From contig JAJEKV010000046.1 in NCBI GenBank assembly GCA_021234155.1, positions 5,151,012 to 5,215,011 on the forward strand: a DNA stretch of 64,000 nucleotides. Direction: 5' to 3'. This DNA comes from Isoetes taiwanensis. Lineage: Eukaryota; Streptophyta; Lycopodiopsida; Isoetales; Isoetaceae. Made by a program: the position numbers and the translations under genes. The notes beneath the pieces were generated by a model that worked only from the letters and a program-made list of their open reading frames with translations, was not told where the DNA came from and did not search any database. Below are positions 57,936-64,000 of this stretch, one piece after another (positions within the stretch are counted from its first letter, which is position 1; each line of letters begins with the position of its first letter).

Positions 57936-58058
57936 GGTCTAGTGGTAAGGCCTTGGGTTGGGGTGATCCCCACCAAGGTTCAAAACCCACTGACTACCAT
58001 TGGGTGGGAGACGTGGGCGGGTGTAAGTCCCACCAACCATGCCTTAAAAAAAAAAAAA
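57936..58058 (+). mobile_element. tRNA-derived SINE in the ankyrin upstream region
   Basis: The 5' part has an A-box-like ctagtggtaaggcc and, 30 bases on, a perfect B box ggttcaaaacc at 57977-57987. It is about 123 bp long and ends in 13 A at 58046-58058. The homologous region at 49.7 kb lacks it, so it arrived after the duplication. Its last bases plus flank are then tandemly repeated (about 58036-58130 and 58131-58210), including catggaatctggaaagcgg and a second A run. Confidence 0.8.
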
Positions 58059-58445
58059 GACCTATTTGCAGCATGGAATCTGGAAAGCGGATTCCAGGGA
58101 GTCCCGCGACCGGGAGTGGGTCCTACAACCATGCCTTAAAAAAAAAAAGGACCTATTCGGCAGCATGGAATCTGGAAAGCGGATTCCAGGGAGTCCCGCG
58201 ACCGGGAGCGGGTCCTAGAATCAGCGACCCAGTTCCAGGCCGCCACAACGTGGTAACTTGGTCGCAGATGATTTGGATTTACCTTCGAATTACCTGCTGA
58301 GCGGAATTGCCATGCCATTTCAGGAGGCTGAACAAGCGAGCTAGTTTCCATGTTGTGCCCATTCGATTATGTTGACCTTCCTGAAACCGTGTGGAGCATA
58401 GTAATCTTGGATGGGGTCATCTTTAAACCATGGGCATATCCGTGA

Positions 58446-58460
58446 TATATAAACAGGTGC
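58446..58460 (+). promoter_or_regulatory. TATA box of the ankyrin gene
   Basis: The sequence gatatataaacagg lies 35-40 bases before the ATG at 58487, so the 5' leader would be very short or the start lies further up. The duplicated copy at 50.1 kb has lost the match (gatatttaaacagg). Confidence 0.45.
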
Positions 58461-58486
58461 AGTGGTGAGAGTGTAAGGGAAAGGGA

Positions 58487-59022
58487 ATGGCCGAAGCAAG
58501 TGTGGGAGAAGAGTTGCTGGCTCAGCTACGTGCTAATGGGCTTAACAGAGGCCTTGAGGAGAAGGATGAATTTGGCCTCACACCATTGCACGAGGCTTGT
58601 GCTGCTGGCAACCATGACCTAGTGCAAAAATTGCTGAGTTGGGGAGCTAATATTCATGCATTGGCTGGGGACCGGGGAAGCACACCTTTGTACATTGCTG
58701 TAAGAAGTTCCGGTTCTTAAGACCGGATATAGGGATGAGAAACACAGCATGGTAATTGAATGAATGATGGCAAGGCTAAAGGATAAGCGAACGAATTACT
58801 TATGACTTACCATCATTGGCCACCAAAAGCTGTAGTTGCCTACCCAGATTTATATCTTGCTGTTCTTTGTATCTTTGCATCAAGCTAAAAGCCAGCCGTC
58901 TGGAATTTGGAAATCCTTGAGAACACCTCCTCAATTCACACCTCAATTCATGGACCTAAAGTCAAAACAAATAGAAAATAACGATATTTTGATGCTGTTG
59001 CGAAGGAATGGTGCAGCTTAGT
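58487..59022 (+). CDS. Ankyrin-repeat protein, short, two candidate exons
   Basis: Exon 1 starts at the ATG at 58487. The N-terminal helix (EELLAQLRANGLNRGLEEKD) leads into one full ankyrin repeat (DEFGLTPLHEACAAGNHDLV, KLLSWGANIHA) and the start of a second (GSTPLYIA). A donor, GCT|gtaaga, follows at 58700. A likely last exon ends at TAG 59022 with NNDILMLLRRNGAA, which has the form of a final ankyrin helix; its acceptor (perhaps atcaag near 58884) is not certain. Ankyrin repeats bind other proteins; no further function can be read. The product would be very short for the family, so one or more middle exons may be missing or the gene may be decaying. A related upstream region sits at 49.6-50.1 kb. 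Confidence 0.55.
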
Positions 59023-59029
59023 AAGAAAG

Positions 59030-59770
59030 TGGCGGAACTGCATTGAATCCACCAAGCTTTTCCGAGCCATGGCTGCCCCAGTTGAACGCCTCCAAGATTT
59101 TTAGGGCATGATCGGAAGAAAATAAATCCGCACCATCCGATCTAATCGTAACCGCCCAATTTAGGGCGCCATATTAGTAACGAAGTTTGAATCTTCCTAA
59201 ATTTAGCCGAATCAAGGCTATCCATCCGTTTTTGCCTTTCCTGCCGGATATTTCAGAGTCTAAAAAGGGTTTGAGTGAGAAAAAGTCCCTTGTTCATGCT
59301 TTAGAATCCGTGGCCTTCTATTTTCCTTCAAGTTCTGCTGCCTCCAGCCTTAGCCCTTCGCTGTTAACTGATAGAAGCTAAAGCTTTTTCTCAATCCAGA
59401 GGTTATGATTCTTTCGAGTTATTGAGCTTAGCAAGATAGAAGATTTCTTGCTTGAATCTGAGCCCAGTTGAGTGGTTAATTGTGCTGCCATATCCATTTG
59501 AAATACTATCTCTTTTGATCTTGATCTTCATTTGTGTTACTATTGTGCAATCATGTAAACAATTTCGTGAAATGTTATCTATCTTGATCTTGTTCATCCT
59601 TTGAGCTTTGAGGTGCTATTGTCCTTTGAATTGAATCGTATCATCTTCAGTCTGATCTTAAGTTCTTTTTAGCAAGGCATTTTTAAAATCTCACGTTTTT
59701 TGTTCGGTTCCTTTTTTAGCAAGATGTTTTAATGTGGGTTCCGGTATATGGATCAGATCAAAAGTTGCAG
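59030..59770 (+). other. Region upstream of the dehydrogenase
   Basis: No gene. It is T-rich with several ttgatctt words at 59513-59660. It probably includes the promoter and 5' leader of the dehydrogenase, but no clear TATA box stands out. Confidence 0.35.
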
Positions 59771-59772
59771 TT

Positions 59773-60543
59773 ATGCGGAGTGGGAAGAAACTGGATGGAA
59801 GGGTAGCAATTGTAACAGGGGCCTCAAGGGGAATTGGACGGGAGATCGCCCTTACACTTGCGAGCAATGGTGCAAAGGTGGTAGTGAGCTACCAAGGCAA
59901 CGCGTCCAAAGCAGCAGAAGTTGTCTCACAAATAGACTCTCTAAACGGTGTTGGTTCTGCACTGGCTATGGCGGCAGATGTTAGCAAAGAATCAGACGTT
60001 GTGGCCCTGTTTGACGTAACGCAGCAACATTTCGGAAAAGAAATCCACATTGTGGTGCACAGCGCAGGTATGCTTCATCCCCACTTGCCTGCAATCCAAG
60101 ATACATCCATACAAGAGTGGGATCGAATTTCTAATGTGAATTCACGAGGAGCCTTTCTGGTATGCCGCGAAGCCGCTAGAAGAATCGCAAGGGGAAAAGG
60201 CGGAAGGATTGTGAATATCTCAACCAGCGGTTTGGTTAGCCTGAATCCTGGCTATGGCACTTATGTGGCTACCAAAGCAAGCATGGAAGCCCTGACCAAG
60301 GTCTTGGCCAAGGAGCTCAAGGGAACTGGAATTACTGCTAATTGTGTTGCGCCTGGTCCTGTTGCAACCGACATGTATTTTTCAGAAGAACGGGTGTCTG
60401 TTGATGATGATATTGATGCCAGCCCACTTGGAAGATTAGGAGAACCTAAGGATGTTGCCAACTTTGTTCTTTTCGTTGTGAGTGATGAAGGTGAATGGCT
60501 TAATGGACAAGTTGTTAGATTGAATGGGGGTTCTCGTATTTGA
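59773..60543 (+). CDS. Short-chain dehydrogenase/reductase, NADPH-dependent aldehyde reductase-like
   Basis: The product is 256 residues in a single exon, the usual size for a classical SDR. The N-terminal Rossmann fold has LDGRVAIVTGASRGIGREIA with the cofactor motif TGASRGIG. The Arg after the glycine motif and the SY after the second strand suggest NADP(H). The NNAG motif reads HSAG, a variant seen in this subfamily. The catalytic residues are Ser in VNISTSG and Tyr/Lys in YVATK. The C-terminus has GPVATDMY, GRLGEPKDVANFVLFVVSDE and LNGQVVRLNGG. The start at 59773 is chosen because it is the first ATG in frame; upstream codons lack one. The closest types are plant cytosolic aldehyde/ketone reductases of the FabG-like group, which clear reactive carbonyls; the substrate is not known. 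No frameshifts; this looks active. Confidence 0.9.
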   Translation: MRSGKKLDGRVAIVTGASRGIGREIALTLASNGAKVVVSYQGNASKAAEVVSQIDSLNGVGSALAMAADVSKESDVVALFDVTQQHFGKEIHIVVHSAGMLHPHLPAIQDTSIQEWDRISNVNSRGAFLVCREAARRIARGKGGRIVNISTSGLVSLNPGYGTYVATKASMEALTKVLAKELKGTGITANCVAPGPVATDMYFSEERVSVDDDIDASPLGRLGEPKDVANFVLFVVSDEGEWLNGQVVRLNGGSRI

Positions 60544-60619
60544 GAAATAGCCTTCTTGTAATAATTCTCAAAGGCCTCCTTGTAATAGATTGTTACTTTC
60601 TGCATTCTGGCTTTTCTTC

Positions 60620-60775
60620 GCATTTGGCTACTGGGATGTTCTTTCTCGGCGGCTAGCAAGAAATGCTACTGGGATGTTCTTTCTCGGTGGCTAGCAAGAA
60701 ATTTTGAATCTATTTTGCTACTTTATTAAGTAGAAATTTTGAATCTATTTTGCTACTTTATTAAGTAGACTTCAT
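60620..60775. repeat. Two adjacent tandem duplications
   Basis: The unit gctactgggatgttctttctcgg...gctagcaagaaat occurs twice (about 60627-60702), followed by a second unit, attttgaatctattttgctactttattaagtaga, also twice (60700-60770). Confidence 0.9.
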
Positions 60776-61039
60776 TCTGGCCTATAGGACCATCTTTCAA
60801 GAGATCTTGAGCTTGTTGTGCACATATTCTTACTTTTCTTGAGATCGCCATTGCATGCGATAAATAAATAGAGCACAACAGCCACATAGAGCACAACAGC
60901 CACAGCCTCTAAAAATTTGAGCTTATGATTTCTACTCATCTACTCATTACATAGAAAAGATTAACCATTTTCTTAACCATTTTCTTATACGACATACAAA
61001 GAAAAAGATTAATCATCTTTTTTTAATCTCTTCATACTT

Positions 61040-61190
61040 CAGTGCTTCACCTATGAGAAAGTTGACCCTATGATGAGAAAGTTGACCCTATGATATATCA
61101 TCTTCACATGCATAACCTATTTCCTTATTTTCTTCAAACTATCATCTTCACATGCATAACCTATTTCCTTATTTTCTTCAAACACACCTC
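61040..61190. repeat. Further tandem duplications
   Basis: The units gatgagaaagttgaccctat (twice, about 61050-61093) and tatcatcttcacatgcataacctatttcc...cttcaaac (twice, about 61097-61182) are repeated. Confidence 0.85.
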
Positions 61191-61219
61191 TAAAAAGGTT
61201 GACCCTTTCTTCTTGAAAG

Positions 61220-61435
61220 AAGTATTTGTGGATGTTGAAAGAAGTATTTGTGGATGTTGATGTATGGCGTGAATTGGCACAGGTGCCTATCCAATAATGA
61301 AAGAAGTATTTGTGGATGTTGATGTATGGCGTGAATTGGGACAGGTGCCTATCCAATAATGAAAGAAGTATTTGTGGATGTTGATGTATGGCGTGAATTG
61401 GGACAGGTGCCTATCCAATATCCAATAATGGGATC
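61220..61435. repeat. Tandem array of an about 67-bp unit, three-plus copies
   Basis: The unit gaaagaagtatttgtggatgttgatgtatggcgtgaattggg...cctatccaataat is present three times, with a partial copy in front. Read on the plus strand it encodes VDVDVWRELGQVPIQ, hinting that it was once coding. Confidence 0.9.
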
Positions 61436-61464
61436 CTGTAGATAGAACAAAAACATGTCCCATT

Positions 61465-61572
61465 TTTCATGATAAAAATATACAACCACATAATACATGA
61501 AAAATACATGATAAAAATATACAACCACATAATACATGAAAAATACATGATAAAAATATACAACCACATATA
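61465..61572. repeat. Tandem array of a 40-bp unit, about 2.5 copies
   Basis: The unit catgataaaaatatacaaccacataatacatgaaaaata is repeated with almost no differences. Confidence 0.9.
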
Positions 61573-61712
61573 AGTATCTTTTCGCAAGCAAGCATATTAG
61601 TGGTGCGAGCAAGCATAGTGGTGATGAGGAGCGTATTATTGATGCCGCTCAACAAGCAAAACATCTCAAGGAAGACGAAGGATATAACACCTCAACTATT
61701 GTGTAATACACT

Positions 61713-62000
61713 TCTTTTACAAGGGCACAACAGTCATCCCAACTTGCCCAGGTCCCTACATTAGAGGATCTGCAACATTCATGGTCTACTGATGGATATC
61801 AACAGTCAGGTGGTGTCAGTTTGCCATCCAATGCTTTGGATGCACGTGACTGCAGCTTACTTCCTTCCCCTACTATCAGTGCATCATTAGTTGCCACAAC
61901 CACCTTACCCAGATTAGGGCTTGAAGTTATTATTCCTCCATTATCTTCTGACCTTGCTGGGTCATTTATTCATTCAATCACATTAAACATATCACATTGA
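61713..62000 (+). other. Open stretch of about 95 codons without ATG, unrecognised
   Basis: The frame from 61713 to the TGA at 61998-62000 is Ser/Leu/Thr-rich (SQLAQVPTLEDLQHSWSTDG, PTISASLVATTTLPRLG). It could be a fragment of a low-complexity coding exon. No acceptor with a good tract was confirmed. Confidence 0.2.
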
Positions 62001-64000
62001 ACATGGAATAGGGCAAAGATCATATCTAGATTGAGTTTTTAAAGTCTTTCTGAAAGCTATGGAATGTATTATGTTGACCAATTCCATCAGCAAAGACTTG
62101 CTTCAAAGATGCTACAAATTCCAAAGCCGTAGGATGAATTGCCGAGGTAGATTAACAACTACTCCAATGACTGGGCAGCGGCAACGTCTCTTTCTAATCT
62201 GTAAAAAACTGTGCAGAACCTAAGAATCTAACAAAGCACCTTAGTCCTTGTAGAAATAGAGATCTTCGGAAAGCACCTGAAGCCTTGCATCTGATATAAT
62301 CTAGATTCAAGGCAATATATACCACAATATTTCCCATTTGAGTCTGGCATTGACCACCAAAAAATATAGATCCTGAAATGACATTTGAAATCTTAAATTT
62401 GAATGCAGAATTCAAACCAACACAGGCAGGAGAGACAATATCAAATTGACTTGCCTCGCAACACATCTTATGAATTGTTTGTATCCTCTGCATTTTCCAT
62501 ATCTATTCATCCTACAAATAGAGAGTCAAGCATTTCATGAAGCTTCTAGACATGCAAATTGTAGAAAATGATTTAATTCAAGCTTCTAGGCACATAGCAA
62601 TAAAAAAATCAATGGATTCTTTTAAAATCATTATCATCTACAATTTACAACTATTGCGGTTGCTACTGTTTCATTACTTCTTACTGGATGAAGGTGATGC
62701 GGAGCAATTTGTCTATGACAGATCCATTATTTAATCCTATATTATACAAAATGTAGAGCCAGTATCTGTTCTGCCTAATCTAAGGGCTACCGCCGAAATT
62801 GTAAAAGAGAACAAAATATAGGTCACTTGCTAGAGTTTGAAATGGAGCAAGACTGATAGCTACTACGGACCACCTATATATGAGAAATCAAGCACAGAGG
62901 AAGTGCTAATTTTTCAAAGAAGCATATCCAACAGAGAAAGCCACCATATGGTTGATCAGTCTCATTCTTGCCATGCAAATAGATACTGGCAATCGATAAA
63001 CAAACTTGAAACAAACAAATAAGATGCCAACCCATTTAATTAAAGTGGGACTCATTCCATTCCCATTTTTTTTCGGAACCCTGTTATTTTACACAAAAAG
63101 GAGCATCCCGACCCGAAAACTGTCCTTAATTCGATTTTTTGTCTGTTAGTGTGCATCCAAGCTTTCTCCCAATTTTCTCGGATAGCGAGTCGAGTCCCTG
63201 TTTTGGGGCTCAAAATAAGAGTTTTTCGCGTGAGGGTGAATTCCTTTACCAAGACATTTTGGCTCTATTTTCTTAGGTGGGTAGACAAGAGATCACAAAT
63301 TCCAACAAAAATTAAGCAAATTGTTTACTTAATCACCAAAAAATACTAGTTTTGAGATACCTAGTTTTGTTGTAGTTAATGTAGTTTTGCTCCCAGAATT
63401 GTGCGTATCTAAGATGTTCTTGCATGACATTCTTAGGGTATCAAGCATGCTTCTGTCTAACAATGTGGTATTTTTCCACATATAGAAACTCAATTTTCTG
63501 TAAAACAAAGAACAAAAATATATTTTCAGGTAGTAATTCATGCACATTGTCCTATGCAATGTAGGATTTCACTTTGTTCTTACTTCAAACTTTCGCGAAG
63601 TATTTGAAGCTCCTATTGGGGATTTCATATTGCATCTGGGCCTTAGCTCTAGTGGTAACACACTCAAAACAACACGCAGCAAAGCTACATCTGAGCTATG
63701 TAATGGACATGTGCCACATATCAATGTCTTCTTACTTCATCAAGCTCTTATAAGTTTACAACCTATGAGTTACACTATTTGATGCTGAGCACAAACATGA
63801 CAATAGTATACTTGACAAATAGATTTAAAATCAAAGAAAAAAATTTAATACATTAAGATCACAATACTTGTAGTGCTTTAAAACTTATTAGAATACACGA
63901 AATTTGCTAAATATATATGGTGACTATCGAGAAGGTTCTTCGATTCTCATCTTCTGCTTCTTTTGAATCCTCTTCCTCTTCCACATCAAACGTAGCTAGT
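62000..64000. other. AT-rich stretch without a supported gene
   Basis: Short open frames occur on both strands but none has splice or domain support. Around 63637-63665 ccttagctctagtggtaac resembles a tRNA A box, but no B box follows. Confidence 0.4.

Noticed and set aside
59734-59772. An earlier GTG start for the dehydrogenase
   Set aside because: Plant nuclear genes rarely start at GTG, and the ATG at 59773 gives the standard SDR length.
60620-61572. Tandem units as a CRISPR array
   Set aside because: Units are directly adjacent without unique spacers, in a plant nuclear context.
63637-63690. A-box-like ccttagctctagtggtaac, possible SINE
   Set aside because: No B box at the expected distance and no A-rich tail.

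Overview
The window looks like nuclear DNA of a land plant whose sperm carry flagella, most likely a fern; a lycophyte, bryophyte, cycad or Ginkgo remain possible. Two things point this way. First, a multi-exon minus-strand gene from about 37.9 kb down to at least 24.7 kb reads as IFT81, an intraflagellar-transport subunit that flowering plants and conifers lack. Second, the rest of the window is typical of a large, repeat-rich plant genome: plant-type LINEs with a zf-RVT domain, Ty1/copia remnants, an LTR element with an initiator-Met tRNA primer site, tRNA-derived SINEs, a PIF/Harbinger-like TIR element and long AT-rich introns.

Layout. 1.6-4.4 kb: a decayed P4-ATPase (phospholipid flippase) gene on the minus strand. 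5.8-7.1 kb: a 174-bp GA microsatellite abutting a 1.1-kb foldback element. 7.9-15.6 kb: a 5'-truncated AT-rich LINE with a 15-bp target duplication, split by a younger, GC-rich 5.2-kb LINE. 16.5-17.85 kb: a copia 3' half on the minus strand. 20.4-21.7 kb: three phase-compatible exons of an unrecognised plus-strand gene. 24.7-37.9 kb: IFT81, with copia and LINE debris in its introns. 38.1-39.6 kb: another LINE 3' fragment. 41.2-42.4 kb: a degenerate tyrosine-recombinase gene resembling Crypton/DUF3504 enzymes, preceded by a Myb/SANT-like domain. 43.0-43.4 kb: a cluster of CGTAAGCG palindromes. 45.9-49.6 kb: a non-autonomous LTR retroelement, inserted at one end of a copied ankyrin-gene promoter. 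53.7-57.6 kb: a TIR element flanked by TTA that carries pieces of an SMP-domain (synaptotagmin-like) gene. 57.8-59.0 kb: the ankyrin gene with a SINE in its upstream region. 59.8-60.5 kb: an intact single-exon short-chain dehydrogenase. 60.6-61.6 kb: a cluster of small tandem duplications.

Only IFT81 and the dehydrogenase look like intact host genes; the ankyrin gene and the 20.4-kb gene are plausible but incomplete. Most of the rest is transposon sequence or gene debris. The three observations I rate highest are the SANT plus Crypton-like recombinase, the gene-carrying Harbinger-like element, and the reconstructable IFT81 gene with a GC-AG intron. All exon joins and family assignments come from reading the sequence and from remembered family features; no alignment or database search was run.
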